64,000 nt of DNA from the NCBI RefSeq assembly GCF_025263565.1, contig NZ_CP079865.1, forward strand, positions 1,922,001-1,986,000, written 5' to 3'. Shown here in pieces: positions 34,553 to 44,080 of this stretch. Made by a program: the position numbers and the translations under genes. The stretch is from Mycobacterium sp. SMC-8. Lineage in GTDB: Bacteria; Actinomycetota; Actinomycetes; Mycobacteriales; Mycobacteriaceae. The notes under the pieces are model-generated. The model was not told the DNA's origin and searched no databases. It worked only from the letters and a program-made list of their open reading frames with translations. Position 1 is the first letter of the stretch. Every line of letters begins with the position of its first letter.

Positions 34553-35577
34553 GAGGCAACTTCGCGGCCGCGGCGTGGCGGCTCGGCGTTTTCCTGGCGG
34601 TCTGCGCGCTCGGAACCTTCGTCCTGCTCAGCGTTTTCGCCCAGTTCAGGTTCGGGGCGGGAAAGACCTTCAACGCCGAGTTCACCAACGTGTCGGGCCT
34701 CAAGGACGGCGATCTGGTGCGCATCGCCGGTGTTGAGGTCGGCAAGGTGCAGAGCATCACGGTGGGTTCCGACGCCGTCGTCACGGTCTCCTTCGACACC
34801 GACGACAGCGTCGTGCTCACCGACGGCTCCCGGGCCGCCATCCGTTACGACAACCTCATCGGCGGCCGGTACCTGGCACTCGAGGAAGGCGCCGGCGGCA
34901 TCGAACCGTTGTCACCCGGGAACACCATCCCGCTGACGCGCACCGAGCCGGCGTTGGATCTCGACGCACTCATCGGTGGTTTCCGGCCGCTGTTCCGGGC
35001 CTTGGACCCCGAACAGGTCAACGAACTCAGCGCCCAGCTGATGGGCGCGCTGCAGGGGCAGGGCCCGACGATCGGCTCGTTCCTCGACCAGGCGGCCGCG
35101 GTGACCAACACACTGGCCGACCGCGACCAACTGATCGGCGAGGTCGTCGTCAACCTCAACGCGGTTCTCGGCTCGATCGGCGAACAGAGCGATCGCTTCG
35201 ACACCGCGGTCACCTCGCTCTCGGAGCTCGTGCACGGGCTCGCCGAACGCCGGACCGACATCTCCGATGCGGTTGCCCACACCAATGCCGCCACCGCGTC
35301 GCTGGCCGAGCTGTTGACAGCGGCCCGCCCGCCGCTGCAAAAGGTGGTGCACGAGACCGACCGGGCCGCCGCGATCGCCGTCGCCGATCACGAGTATCTC
35401 GACAACCTGCTCAACACGCTGCCCGACAAATACCGGGCCATCGCCCGACAGGGCATGTACGGCGACTTCTTCAGTTTCTACTTCTGCGAGATCGGGCTGA
35501 AGCTCAACGGTAAAGGAGGACAGCCCGTTTACGTCAAGATCGCGGGCCAGGACAGTGGACGGTGCACACCCCGATGA
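34549..35577 (+). CDS. mceB: Mce family protein MceB
   Basis: A 342-residue MCE subunit: N-terminal anchor (LGVFLAVCALGTFVLLSVF), the MCE domain with GLKDGDLVRIAGVEVGKV and IRYDNLIGGRYLAL, a helical shaft region and a C-terminal YGDFFSFYFCEIGLKL typical of MceB. It lacks the proline-rich tail of MceA/C. The ATG overlaps the mceA stop (ATGA). Part of the same hexameric channel as the neighbouring Mce proteins. Confidence 0.95.
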   Translation: MRGNFAAAAWRLGVFLAVCALGTFVLLSVFAQFRFGAGKTFNAEFTNVSGLKDGDLVRIAGVEVGKVQSITVGSDAVVTVSFDTDDSVVLTDGSRAAIRYDNLIGGRYLALEEGAGGIEPLSPGNTIPLTRTEPALDLDALIGGFRPLFRALDPEQVNELSAQLMGALQGQGPTIGSFLDQAAAVTNTLADRDQLIGEVVVNLNAVLGSIGEQSDRFDTAVTSLSELVHGLAERRTDISDAVAHTNAATASLAELLTAARPPLQKVVHETDRAAAIAVADHEYLDNLLNTLPDKYRAIARQGMYGDFFSFYFCEIGLKLNGKGGQPVYVKIAGQDSGRCTPR

Positions 35578-36887
35578 AATCCTTCAGCGAACGCAACCTG
35601 GCGGTCATCGGCGCGATCGGCGTCGCCGTGATCGCGGTGATCGTCACCGCGGCACTGCAGTATCAGAAGCTGCCCTTCCTGAACCAGGGCAAGCAGTACT
35701 CGGCCTATTTCGCCGACGCGGGCGGTCTGTTCACCGGCGCCGGAGTCGAGGTGTCCGGATACCCGGTGGGCAAGGTGTCGGGCATCAGCCTGGACGGCCC
35801 CCGCGTCCTCGTCACGTTCAAGATCGCGGGGAACATCAACCTAGGAGCGCAGACCGAGGCCGCCATCAGGACCAAGAGCCTGCTGGGCACCAAGGTGCTC
35901 AACGTGATGCCAAGAGGTACCGGGCACCTGGACGGGCCGATCCCGATGGAGCGCACATCCTCGCCCTACCAGCTACCGGACGCTCTGGGCGATCTCGCCA
36001 GGACCGTCAGCGGCATCGACACCAATCAACTCTCGGACTCGCTGTCGACGCTGGCGCAGACCTTCGCCGACACCCCACCCCATCTGAAGACCGCCGTCGA
36101 GGGTGTCGCCCGGTTCGCCCAGACCATCAACCAGCACGACGACCAGATGCGGTCCCTGCTGGACAACGCCGCCAAGGTCACCGCCGTGCTGGCCGAGCGC
36201 ACCGACCAGGTGGTCCGGTTGGTGCACGACACCAATGCGCTGCTGGCCCAATTGCTCACGCAGAGCGATGCGCTGGATGCGATCTGGTCCAACATCTCAT
36301 CGGTGTCAGAGCAACTGCGCGGGTTCATCGCCGAGAACCGGCAGGAACTCAAACCCGCGCTGGAGAAGCTCAACGGCGTGCTCACCATCGTCGACAACCG
36401 CAAGGACCAACTGCAGAAGGCGGTGAAGCTGCTCAACTCCTTTGCGATGTCGCTCGGCGAATCGCTGTCCTCGGGTCCGTTCTTCAAGGCCTACGTGGCC
36501 AACCTGCTGCCGGGGCAGTTCGTCCAGCCGTTCATCGACGCCGCATTCTCCGACCTCGGCCTGGACCCGAATGTGCTTGCGCCGAGCGAACTCACCGATC
36601 CGCAGGTCGGCCAGCCGGGCACACCGGCGCTGCCGGTGCCCTTCCCGCGTACCGGGCAGGGCGGGCCGCCGGCGCTGACCGTGCCCGACGCCATCACCGG
36701 TACGCCCGGCGACCCGCGCTACCCCTACCGTGAACCGCTGCCGGCGCCCCCGCCGGGCGGTCCGCCGCCGGGGCCGCCGGCCCTCGATCCGACCGGCGCC
36801 GCGTCCACACCGGCCCCCGACCTGTCCGCGGTGTTCGTACCGGCACCGGGTGAGGCGCCGCCCGTCGCGACCGGGGGGCAACCGTGA
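35574..36887 (+). CDS. mceC: Mce family protein MceC
   Basis: A 437-residue MCE subunit: anchor (LAVIGAIGVAVIAVIVTAAL), MCE domain with GGLFTGAGVEVSGYPVGKV and IRTKSLLGTKVLNV, long helical shaft (SDSLSTLAQTFADTP onward), and a Pro-rich tail of about 90 residues. The ATG at 35574 overlaps the mceB stop; an in-frame GTG at 35562 is an alternative start four codons earlier. The proline-rich tail is the widest in the operon and may cross the cell-wall layers. Confidence 0.94.
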   Translation: MKSFSERNLAVIGAIGVAVIAVIVTAALQYQKLPFLNQGKQYSAYFADAGGLFTGAGVEVSGYPVGKVSGISLDGPRVLVTFKIAGNINLGAQTEAAIRTKSLLGTKVLNVMPRGTGHLDGPIPMERTSSPYQLPDALGDLARTVSGIDTNQLSDSLSTLAQTFADTPPHLKTAVEGVARFAQTINQHDDQMRSLLDNAAKVTAVLAERTDQVVRLVHDTNALLAQLLTQSDALDAIWSNISSVSEQLRGFIAENRQELKPALEKLNGVLTIVDNRKDQLQKAVKLLNSFAMSLGESLSSGPFFKAYVANLLPGQFVQPFIDAAFSDLGLDPNVLAPSELTDPQVGQPGTPALPVPFPRTGQGGPPALTVPDAITGTPGDPRYPYREPLPAPPPGGPPPGPPALDPTGAASTPAPDLSAVFVPAPGEAPPVATGGQP

Positions 36888-38185
36888 ACCGGCTGTGGCG
36901 CAGTAGATCTCTGGTCTCGGTGCTGCTTGCCGCGATCCTGCTCGGCGGTCTCGTCGTCGTGCTCCGGGCCAACGACCGCATCTCACAGAACGTCGTCGTC
37001 GCCTACTTCGAGAACAGCAACGGCCTGTTCCCCGGCGACGACGTCCGGGTGCTCGGCGTTCCGGTGGGCAGGGTGCTGCAGATCGAACCGCAACCCGAAC
37101 GCGCCAAGGTGACGTTCAGCTACGACCGCGCCGTGCAGATCCCCGCCGACGCCAAGGCCGCCATCCTGTCCCCGCAACTGGTGACCGGGCGCGCGATACA
37201 ACTCACCCCGGCCTACACCGGCGGCGCCGTCATGGTCGACGGCGCGGTCATCGACCAGAGTCGCACCGTCGTCCCGATCGAGTGGGACGACTTCCGCGAC
37301 CAATTGCAGCGGCTGACCGAACTTCTCAAACCCACCGAACCGGGCGGCGTCAGCACTCTGGGGGCCTTCGTCAACACCGGCGCGGACAACATGCGCGGGC
37401 AGGGCGGGGCCATCCGTGACACGGTCATCAAGCTCTCCCAAACCCTTTCCACACTCGGTGATCACAGCGACGACATCTTCGCCACGTTCACCAACCTGTC
37501 CACTGTGGTGAGCGCGCTGCACGACAGTGCGTGGGCGCTGGAGGCGCTCAACGGCAACCTCGCCGAGGTCAGTACCCTGCTGGCCGACAACCCCGACAAG
37601 GTCGGTATCGCCGTCGAGGCGCTCAACGCCGCCGCTATCGACGTGAAGAGCTTCGCGCAGGAGAACCGCGACGTCATCGGCACCACCTCGGACAAACTGA
37701 CGTCCATCTCGAACACGTTGGTGGCCAGTCTCGACGACATCAAACAGACCCTGCACATCGCGCCCACCACGATCGGCAACTACGTCAACATCTACGAGCC
37801 CGACAAGGGGTCTCTGACCGCGGCACTGGCCGTCAACAACTTCTCCAACCCCATCGAATTCCTCTGCGGCGCGGTGCAGGCCGCCTCCCGGTTGAACGGC
37901 GAGCAGTCCGCGAAGCTGTGCGCGCAGTACATGGCGCCGATCGTCAAGAACCGCCAGTTCAACTTCCCACCACTGGGATTCAACTTCTTCGTCGGCCCGC
38001 AGGCACGGCCCAACGAGATCACCTACAGCGAGCCGTGGATGCGTCCCGACTACGTTCCGCCCGCACCGGAGCCCGTCGCCGCCGCGCCGGGGCCGCTGCC
38101 GGCCGAAGCCGGCTCCGCGCCGGTGCCGACCGATCCCGCCCAAGGGCTGACCGGTCTGATGGTTCCCCACGGCGGTGGCTCATGA
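36884..38185 (+). CDS. mceD: Mce family protein MceD
   Basis: A 433-residue MCE subunit: anchor (SLVSVLLAAILLGGLVVVL), MCE domain with GLFPGDDVRVLGVPVGRV and ILSPQLVTGRAIQL, helical shaft, the conserved ENRDVIGTTSDKL region, and the FLCGAVQAASRLNGEQSAKLC Cys pair near the C-terminus before a short Pro/Ala-rich tail. The GTG start overlaps the mceC stop. Confidence 0.95.
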   Translation: MNRLWRSRSLVSVLLAAILLGGLVVVLRANDRISQNVVVAYFENSNGLFPGDDVRVLGVPVGRVLQIEPQPERAKVTFSYDRAVQIPADAKAAILSPQLVTGRAIQLTPAYTGGAVMVDGAVIDQSRTVVPIEWDDFRDQLQRLTELLKPTEPGGVSTLGAFVNTGADNMRGQGGAIRDTVIKLSQTLSTLGDHSDDIFATFTNLSTVVSALHDSAWALEALNGNLAEVSTLLADNPDKVGIAVEALNAAAIDVKSFAQENRDVIGTTSDKLTSISNTLVASLDDIKQTLHIAPTTIGNYVNIYEPDKGSLTAALAVNNFSNPIEFLCGAVQAASRLNGEQSAKLCAQYMAPIVKNRQFNFPPLGFNFFVGPQARPNEITYSEPWMRPDYVPPAPEPVAAAPGPLPAEAGSAPVPTDPAQGLTGLMVPHGGGS

Positions 38186-39318
38186 CGACGGCGCGTCGCT
38201 GCCTCGCAGCAGCACTGATCCTCGCCGCTGTGCTGCTGGCTACCGGATGCGCGCAGTGGCGGGGTTTGAACTCGCTGCCGATGCCCGGCACCCAAGGCCG
38301 CGGGGAGGGATCGTTCCTCATCCAGGTGCAGATGCCGGATGTGAGCAACCTCGAGCCGAACTCGCGGGTCCGGGTCGGGGACGTGTCCGTCGGCACCGTG
38401 ACCCGCATCGAACGGCAGGGTTGGCACGCGCTGCTCACCGTGACCCTCGACGGCGACGTCGACCTGCCGGCCAACGCGACCGTGAAGCTGGGCCAGACCA
38501 GCCTGCTGGGGTCACTGCACCTGGAACTCGCACCGCCGACCGACGAGCCTTCACAGGGGCGACTTGCCGCCGGATCACTGATTCCGTTGTCGCACAGCGG
38601 TTCCTACCCGACCACCGAGGAGACCCTGGCCGCGGTGTCCTCAGTGCTCAACGGTGGTGGCCTGGGGCACGTGCAGGACATCACCGAGGCGTTCAGCACC
38701 GCGTTCCGCGGCCGCGAACAAGACCTGCGAAGCCTGATCGGTGAGTTGGACACGTTCACCGCCGACCTCGACGACCAGACTCCCGACATCATCGCGGCCA
38801 CCGACAGCCTCAACCAGCTCGCCGCCAAGTTCGCGGCCCGGCGTCCCGTCCTGGACCGGGCGTTGGAGACGATCCCGGATGCGCTGGTCGAGCTGAATCG
38901 GCAGAAAGAAGACCTGGTCAACGCGGCCGACCAGTTCGCGAAGTTCAGCGCGTTGACCGTCGACACGGTCAACCAGACCAAGGACAACCTGGTTGCCCAG
39001 CTCCAGCAGATCGGTCCGGTGCTGAAGAGCCTGGCCGATGCCGGCCCCAGCCTCACCCGGTCGCTCAGCCTGATCGCGACGTTCCCGTTCCCCAACGAGA
39101 CGATCGAGAACTGGCAGCGCGGCGACTACGCGAACCTGACCGCGATCGTCGACCTGACCCTCAGCCGCATCGACGCCGGTCTGTTCACCGGCACCCGGTG
39201 GGAGGGCGATCTGACCGAGCTCGAGATGCAGTGGGGCAGGACCATCGGGCAGTTCCCCAGCCCCTACACACGAGGCAATCCGCTTGTCGTGCCCTACCGA
39301 TGGGATCAGGGGCCGTAA
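38182..39318 (+). CDS. mceE: Mce family lipoprotein MceE (LprK-like)
   Basis: A 378-residue MCE subunit with a lipoprotein signal: charged N-terminus, hydrophobic stretch and lipobox LLATGC (acylated Cys about residue 23), the usual MceE feature. MCE domain follows (NLEPNSRVRVGDVSVGTV, VKLGQTSLLGSLHLEL), then the helical shaft with NAADQFAKFSALTVDTVNQTKD. Unlike the others it is anchored by lipid rather than a transmembrane helix. ATG overlaps the mceD stop. Confidence 0.95.
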   Translation: MTTARRCLAAALILAAVLLATGCAQWRGLNSLPMPGTQGRGEGSFLIQVQMPDVSNLEPNSRVRVGDVSVGTVTRIERQGWHALLTVTLDGDVDLPANATVKLGQTSLLGSLHLELAPPTDEPSQGRLAAGSLIPLSHSGSYPTTEETLAAVSSVLNGGGLGHVQDITEAFSTAFRGREQDLRSLIGELDTFTADLDDQTPDIIAATDSLNQLAAKFAARRPVLDRALETIPDALVELNRQKEDLVNAADQFAKFSALTVDTVNQTKDNLVAQLQQIGPVLKSLADAGPSLTRSLSLIATFPFPNETIENWQRGDYANLTAIVDLTLSRIDAGLFTGTRWEGDLTELEMQWGRTIGQFPSPYTRGNPLVVPYRWDQGP

Positions 39319-40769
39319 TGCACCTACATCGACGGATAAAGATCCAACTGGGCGTTTTCACGGTGATCGCGTTGCTCGCAATCGCCATCATGGTCTTCCA
39401 GTACATGAAGTTGCCCGCCCAACTCTTCGGTGTCGGGCGCTACACGGTGACCATGCAGCTCGAACAGACCGGCGGCCTGTACAACAGGGGCAACGTCACC
39501 TACCGGGGCACCGAGGTGGGGCGGGTGCAGGAGGTGCGGCTGACCGACGGCGGCGTCGAGGCTGTGCTGTCGCTGAAGTCCGGAATCGACATCCCCTCCG
39601 ATCTCGAGGCGCAGGTGCACAGCCAGTCCGCCATCGGCGAACAGTACGTCGCGCTACTGCCCCGAAACGGCTCGTCGCGGCCGCTGCGCGACGGCGACGT
39701 CATCACATTGGCCAACACCTCGGTGCCGCCCGACGTCAACGCACTGCTGTCGGCCGCCAACACCGGCCTGCAGTCGATCCCGGCGGACAACCTCAAGACG
39801 CTGATCGACGAGAGCTTCACCGCGGTCGGGGGACTCGGGCCGGAATTGTCCCGCATCGTCCGCGGTTCCACCGACCTGTCCATCGCGGCCCGCGAGAACC
39901 TGGACCCATTCCTGGCGCTGATCGATCGCGCGCAGCCGGTACTGGACTCCCAGACCCGCACCGCGGCGGAGATCCAGAAGTGGGCTGCACACATCTCGAA
40001 CGTCACCGATTCGCTGAAGGAACGCGACGAGTCGGTGGCGGGATTCATCGACAACGGCGGGCCCGCAGCCGAAGAGGCGCGCGCAGTACTCGATCGACTG
40101 CAACCCACTCTGCCGATCCTGATGGCCAACCTGGTCAGCATCGGACAGGTGGCCGTGACCTACCTGGACAGCATCGAACAACTGCTGGTGCTGCTGCCGC
40201 AGGCCATCGCCGTGAGCCAGGCAGGCATTCTGGCCAATCTGAACACCAAACATCCCGGCCAGTACATCAGCTTCAACCTCAACATCAACCTGCCACCGCC
40301 GTGCACGACCGGGTTCCTGCCGGCACAACAGCGCCGCGTTCCGACTGAGGTCGACTTCCCGGAACGTCCGCCCGGGGATCTGTACTGCCGCACTCCGCAG
40401 GACTCAACGTTCAACGTTCGAGGTGCACGCAACGCCCCTTGCGCGAGCGTGCCCGGAAAGCGGGCTCCCACCGTCAGACTGTGCGAGAGCGATGAACAGT
40501 TCGTTCCCCTCAACGATGGCTTCAACTGGAAGGGCGACCCGAACGCGACGCTGTCCGGACAACCGGTTCCCGACCTCGGCCCCGCGGCCGCTCCTGCGCC
40601 TGCCCCGGCAGCGGCGACGCCGCAACCACCGTCGCTGCCCGCCGCCGAGTACGACCCTGCGACCGGCAGCTACGTCGGCCCGGACGGCAAGCAGTACCGC
40701 CAGGCCGACCTCGGCCAGAGCACACCCGGCGGGCAGACGTGGCAGACCATGCTGCTGCCACCGAACTGA
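39318..40769 (+). CDS. mceF: Mce family protein MceF
   Basis: A 483-residue MCE subunit: anchor (LGVFTVIALLAIAIMVFQYM), MCE domain with GGLYNRGNVTYRGTEVGRV and VHSQSAIGEQYVAL, helical shaft, the PPPCTTGFLPAQQRR and YCRTPQDS C-terminal cysteine region, and a Pro/Ala tail ending with YVGPDGKQYRQADLG. TAATG joins it to mceE (1-base overlap). It closes the operon; a convergent TetR gene begins 40 bp later. Confidence 0.95.
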   Translation: MHLHRRIKIQLGVFTVIALLAIAIMVFQYMKLPAQLFGVGRYTVTMQLEQTGGLYNRGNVTYRGTEVGRVQEVRLTDGGVEAVLSLKSGIDIPSDLEAQVHSQSAIGEQYVALLPRNGSSRPLRDGDVITLANTSVPPDVNALLSAANTGLQSIPADNLKTLIDESFTAVGGLGPELSRIVRGSTDLSIAARENLDPFLALIDRAQPVLDSQTRTAAEIQKWAAHISNVTDSLKERDESVAGFIDNGGPAAEEARAVLDRLQPTLPILMANLVSIGQVAVTYLDSIEQLLVLLPQAIAVSQAGILANLNTKHPGQYISFNLNINLPPPCTTGFLPAQQRRVPTEVDFPERPPGDLYCRTPQDSTFNVRGARNAPCASVPGKRAPTVRLCESDEQFVPLNDGFNWKGDPNATLSGQPVPDLGPAAAPAPAPAAATPQPPSLPAAEYDPATGSYVGPDGKQYRQADLGQSTPGGQTWQTMLLPPN

Positions 40770-40809
40770 GACGGTCCGAGAGCCGGCCGTACGTCAGCCG
40801 CGCCGGCGT

Positions 40810-41481
40810 CTAACGTCCGAACACCTCCCGCGGCGCCGGCGGGTCGGCGAGGATCGCCGGGAGCACGAACGTCTGCACGTAGCGGCGGGCGGTCTCCGGG
40901 TCGTCGATGCCGGGGATGACGCCGAGCAGCATGCTCAGCGAGGTGGTGACGAGGAACTGCCCGGCGTCGCCGGGACGCAGACCCGGCCGGAACACCGGCC
41001 CGGTCTCGCCGTCGTTCATCGCCTCGAACAGCTGCTCCACGAGCTCCGGGAGTCGTGCGGCGCTGGCGACGAGGTGCGCGACGGTGCCCTCGTCGGTCTG
41101 CTCGGACAGCGTCTGCAACAGCGGGTCGTGGACCAGCTCGGTGGCGACGATCACCAGTCCCTCCACGAGAAGCTCTGCCAGATTGGCGTTTTCGGGCAGT
41201 CGGCCGACGATCTCGGTTTGATGCCGGTGGGTCTTGCGCGCCACCAGCGCTTCGAGCAGATGCTGCCTGCTGGGGAATTGCCGGTACATCGCCGCACGGG
41301 AGTATCCGGCTTCCCTGGCGATGAGCTCCATCGTCGAGGCCTGAAAGCCGCGCTGCAGAATCGACCGTTCCGCGGCGTCCATGAGGACGACCCTCGCCTG
41401 CTCCGAGGTGTTCCCGCCGCCGACGGGCCGTCCGCGCGGGCGTCGCCGCGGCGTGGTGTCGGGCGCATCGGGATCTGCCAT
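40810..41481 (-). CDS. TetR-family transcriptional regulator
   Basis: A 223-residue TetR repressor: basic N-terminal tail (PRRRPRGRPVGGGN), HTH segment MELIAREAGYSRAAMYRQFPSRQHL, and an all-helical ligand domain. It is convergent with mceF (40 bp between) and divergent from the secreted hydrolase gene. A perfect inverted repeat in the divergent gap is its most likely operator. Whether it also controls the mce operon, as Mce3R-type regulators do, cannot be told from sequence. Confidence 0.88.
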   Translation of the reverse strand: MADPDAPDTTPRRRPRGRPVGGGNTSEQARVVLMDAAERSILQRGFQASTMELIAREAGYSRAAMYRQFPSRQHLLEALVARKTHRHQTEIVGRLPENANLAELLVEGLVIVATELVHDPLLQTLSEQTDEGTVAHLVASAARLPELVEQLFEAMNDGETGPVFRPGLRPGDAGQFLVTTSLSMLLGVIPGIDDPETARRYVQTFVLPAILADPPAPREVFGR

Positions 41482-41528
41482 CGGGGTCCCAGTATGCCAA
41501 CCCTTGTGCTCAGCGATGCCCAGAGCCT

Positions 41529-41562
41529 ATAAATAGACAATCCGGTCTTGACGTCTATTTAT
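41529..41562. promoter_or_regulatory. Inverted-repeat operator candidate (10-bp arms)
   Basis: Perfect 10-bp arms ATAAATAGAC (41529-41538) and GTCTATTTAT (41553-41562) with a 14-bp spacer lie 48 bp upstream of the TetR start and 15 bp before the hydrolase ATG. The AT-rich arms stand out in this GC-rich sequence. The position fits autoregulation of the TetR gene and control of the hydrolase. Confidence 0.6.
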
Positions 41563-41577
41563 TCATGGGGGCGACAC

Positions 41578-43251
41578 ATGGGCAGTCGGTGGACGGTGCT
41601 GATCGGCACCGGCTTCGTCGCGGCGACGATGTCGGGCATGGTGGTACTGGGTGTGCCGACCGCCTTCGCCGCGCCGGGCGAGACGCAAACCACGTCCACG
41701 ACCGAGTCGGACACCACGACCGATCACGCCCCCGCGGCAACCAGCGCCCCTGACGCCGAGTATGAGGACGCGGAGTCGGCATCCGAGCAAGGCACTGACG
41801 CCGGCGCCCCACCGCCCGAGGTAGATCTCGAAGCCGAGGAGCCGGACCGAAAGCGCCACGGCGACGGCATGATCGACGCCGACGACGTGGCCGAAGATCC
41901 CGTGGTCGTCGACGATGTGGTGGCCGACGAGGACGTGGTTGCCGACGAGCCCGAACCCGCCGTCATCGTCGAGTCCGAAGCCGAGATCACCCCGGCCACC
42001 GTCATAATTGACGAAGAGCCCCGAGCCGACACGAACAGCCCGCAGCGACCACCGGCCGAGACCGAGTCAGTTCCGGTGGGCGCCACCGCGGAACCGACCC
42101 CCACCCGGGCGCCGTCTCTGCTCAATGTCGTGGGTTCGGTCGTGCTCAACGTGCTGGTCGGCTTCATCCATCTGATCGACGGTCCGCCGGCACTGCCCGC
42201 GAACAGCAGCGTGACGGTACGGACGTCGACGCTGAACCTGCCGATCGGCAGCGGCCGGTCCGTGCAAGCCGACTGGTACTTTCCCGAGACTGTCGACGAG
42301 TCCACCCGGCTGGTGTACTTCCAGCACGGCTTCCTGGCCAGCGGACCGATGTACAGCTACACCGCCGCGCGGCTGGCCGAACGGACCAATGCCATCGTGG
42401 TGGCGCCGTCGCTGACGTCGAACTTCTTCGCCCCCGACGCCGCATGGGTGGGCGGGTCCACCATGCACCGAGCGGTTGCCGAACTGTTCGTCGGCGACCG
42501 CGCCGTATTGGTCGAAAGCGCCAGTGCCGCAGCCGGTCACACGATCACGCTACCTGACAAGTTCGTGTTGGTCGGCCACTCCGCGGGTGGCACGCTGGTC
42601 ACCAGCGCTGCCGGCTTCATGGTCGACAACGGCGCGATCGAGGACCTGGCCGGTGTCGTGATGCTCGACGGTGTGGAGCCTGCCGGTTCACGGCTGGTCG
42701 GTGACGCGCTGGCCAAGCTGCGTGGCGCGCACGACCGGCCGATCTACCTGATCTCCTCGGATCGGTACTTCTGGAGCCGCGGCGGCGATATGGCCGACAA
42801 GTTGCAGCTGGCCCGGCCGGATCGCTTCGGCGGTGTCGGGCTCAAGGGCGGCTTGCACATCGACTACATGGAGGGCGGCAACCCGATCGTGCAGTTCGGC
42901 GAGTACCTCGTCGGTGGGTTCTCCCTGCCCAGAAACATCGACGCCGCGGCCGACATCACGGCCGGCTGGGTCAATGACCTGTTCGCCGGCACCACCAGCG
43001 ACGGGATCTACGGTGCGCCCGGGCAGCACATTCCGGTGGTGACACCGTCTGGCACCGCCACCGCGGTCGTGCTGCCCCTCGGTGTGCCGGCCCGTCCGGT
43101 GTGGCCGCCGCTGCTCGACACAATCCTGACCGCCATCTTCGACTTCGGCGGTCGCTACCTCTTCGTGTACGAGCCGCTGCGCGGCTACCAGACGGCGGCG
43201 AACCCGGCCACCAGCCAACAGGTGGCGCTGGTGGGTGCTAGCCGCCATTAA
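41578..43251 (+). CDS. Secreted alpha/beta hydrolase with long acidic N-terminal linker
   Basis: A 557-residue exported protein: signal peptide with likely cleavage after AFA (about residue 31), then about 140 residues rich in Asp, Glu, Val, Pro and Thr (including repeated VVADE/VVDD units), a short hydrophobic NVVGSVVLNVLVGFIHLI, and an alpha/beta hydrolase domain from about residue 220 with QHGF oxyanion and VGHSAGG nucleophile (Ser about 335). A C-terminal His near GGLHIDY may complete the triad. ATG at 41578 after GGGGGCG is chosen; a TTG at 41548 would put the operator inside the gene. Confidence 0.8.
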   Translation: MGSRWTVLIGTGFVAATMSGMVVLGVPTAFAAPGETQTTSTTESDTTTDHAPAATSAPDAEYEDAESASEQGTDAGAPPPEVDLEAEEPDRKRHGDGMIDADDVAEDPVVVDDVVADEDVVADEPEPAVIVESEAEITPATVIIDEEPRADTNSPQRPPAETESVPVGATAEPTPTRAPSLLNVVGSVVLNVLVGFIHLIDGPPALPANSSVTVRTSTLNLPIGSGRSVQADWYFPETVDESTRLVYFQHGFLASGPMYSYTAARLAERTNAIVVAPSLTSNFFAPDAAWVGGSTMHRAVAELFVGDRAVLVESASAAAGHTITLPDKFVLVGHSAGGTLVTSAAGFMVDNGAIEDLAGVVMLDGVEPAGSRLVGDALAKLRGAHDRPIYLISSDRYFWSRGGDMADKLQLARPDRFGGVGLKGGLHIDYMEGGNPIVQFGEYLVGGFSLPRNIDAAADITAGWVNDLFAGTTSDGIYGAPGQHIPVVTPSGTATAVVLPLGVPARPVWPPLLDTILTAIFDFGGRYLFVYEPLRGYQTAANPATSQQVALVGASRH

Positions 43252-43345
43252 CTGAAGTCTCTGCTGTCGGGTGGAATTTCTGGAGTAGTCCGGACATTTC
43301 ACTCTGTGTCGCCGTACGGGGCGGCCCCGACCGAGGAGACCCGTC

Positions 43346-44080
43346 ATGTCCGACCGCCGTTCCACCGCCCCTGTCGCCTCCGATACGTCCGTTCGCCGCG
43401 CTCTCGTGATGGCCGGGGTTGGTGGTGTGCTCGCCGCCGGGCTCATCGGGCCCGGCGCGGCCAGCGCTCAAGCCGCGGAACCGTGTCCAGACGTGCAGGT
43501 GGTGTTCGCCCGCGGTACGGCCGAACCCGCCGGCCTCGGCCGGGTGGGACAGGCCTTCGTCGACGACCTGCAGAACGAGCTGGGCGGCCGCACCGTGTCC
43601 GCGTACGCGGTGAATTACCCTGCGTCCTACGACTTCCTGCAGTCCGCCCCGGTGGGCGCGGACGACGCCAGCGCGCGAATCCAGGCGACTGTCGCCACGT
43701 GCCCCGCCACCAGCATCGTGATCGGCGGCTACTCGCAAGGCGCCGCTGCGGTCGATCTCATCACCGCAGATCCCAACGCCACCTTCGGATTCGGCCGGCC
43801 GCTGCCGCCGGCGGTTGCCGACCATGTGGCCGCCGTGGCCGTGTTCGGCAACCCGTCGACCAAGGTCGGCCGTCCGCTGACCGCGGTGAGCCCGCTGTAC
43901 GGCGGGAAGGCGATCGACCTCTGCAACGGCGCGGATCCGGTGTGCTCCGGCGGCGATGACCGGCCCGCCCACAGCCAGTACGTGCAGGCCGGGCTCGCAC
44001 AGCAGGCGGCCGACTTCGTCGCGGGCAGGGTCGCCGGGCACAGCCCCTCCGACGTGGTGATCAACGCCTCGGCGAGATGA
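43346..44080 (+). CDS. Cutinase-family secreted esterase
   Basis: A 244-residue cutinase-like protein. Signal peptide with hydrophobic core (VMAGVGGVLAAGLIGPGAAS) and Ala-rich cleavage region about residue 44; DVQVVFARGTAEP at the mature N-terminus, nucleophile in GYSQG (Ser130), two cysteine pairs (EPCPD...ATCPAT; DLCNGADPVCSGG) and a late His (AHSQYV). Mycobacterial members are usually lipases, phospholipases or esterases rather than true cutinases. ATG preceded by GAGGAG. The 3' end overlaps the convergent TetR gene by 20 bp. Confidence 0.92.
   Translation: MSDRRSTAPVASDTSVRRALVMAGVGGVLAAGLIGPGAASAQAAEPCPDVQVVFARGTAEPAGLGRVGQAFVDDLQNELGGRTVSAYAVNYPASYDFLQSAPVGADDASARIQATVATCPATSIVIGGYSQGAAAVDLITADPNATFGFGRPLPPAVADHVAAVAVFGNPSTKVGRPLTAVSPLYGGKAIDLCNGADPVCSGGDDRPAHSQYVQAGLAQQAADFVAGRVAGHSPSDVVINASAR

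Noticed and set aside
36983..38170. 395-residue open frame antisense to mceD
   Set aside because: Composition and lack of domains show it is a shadow of the mceD coding frame.
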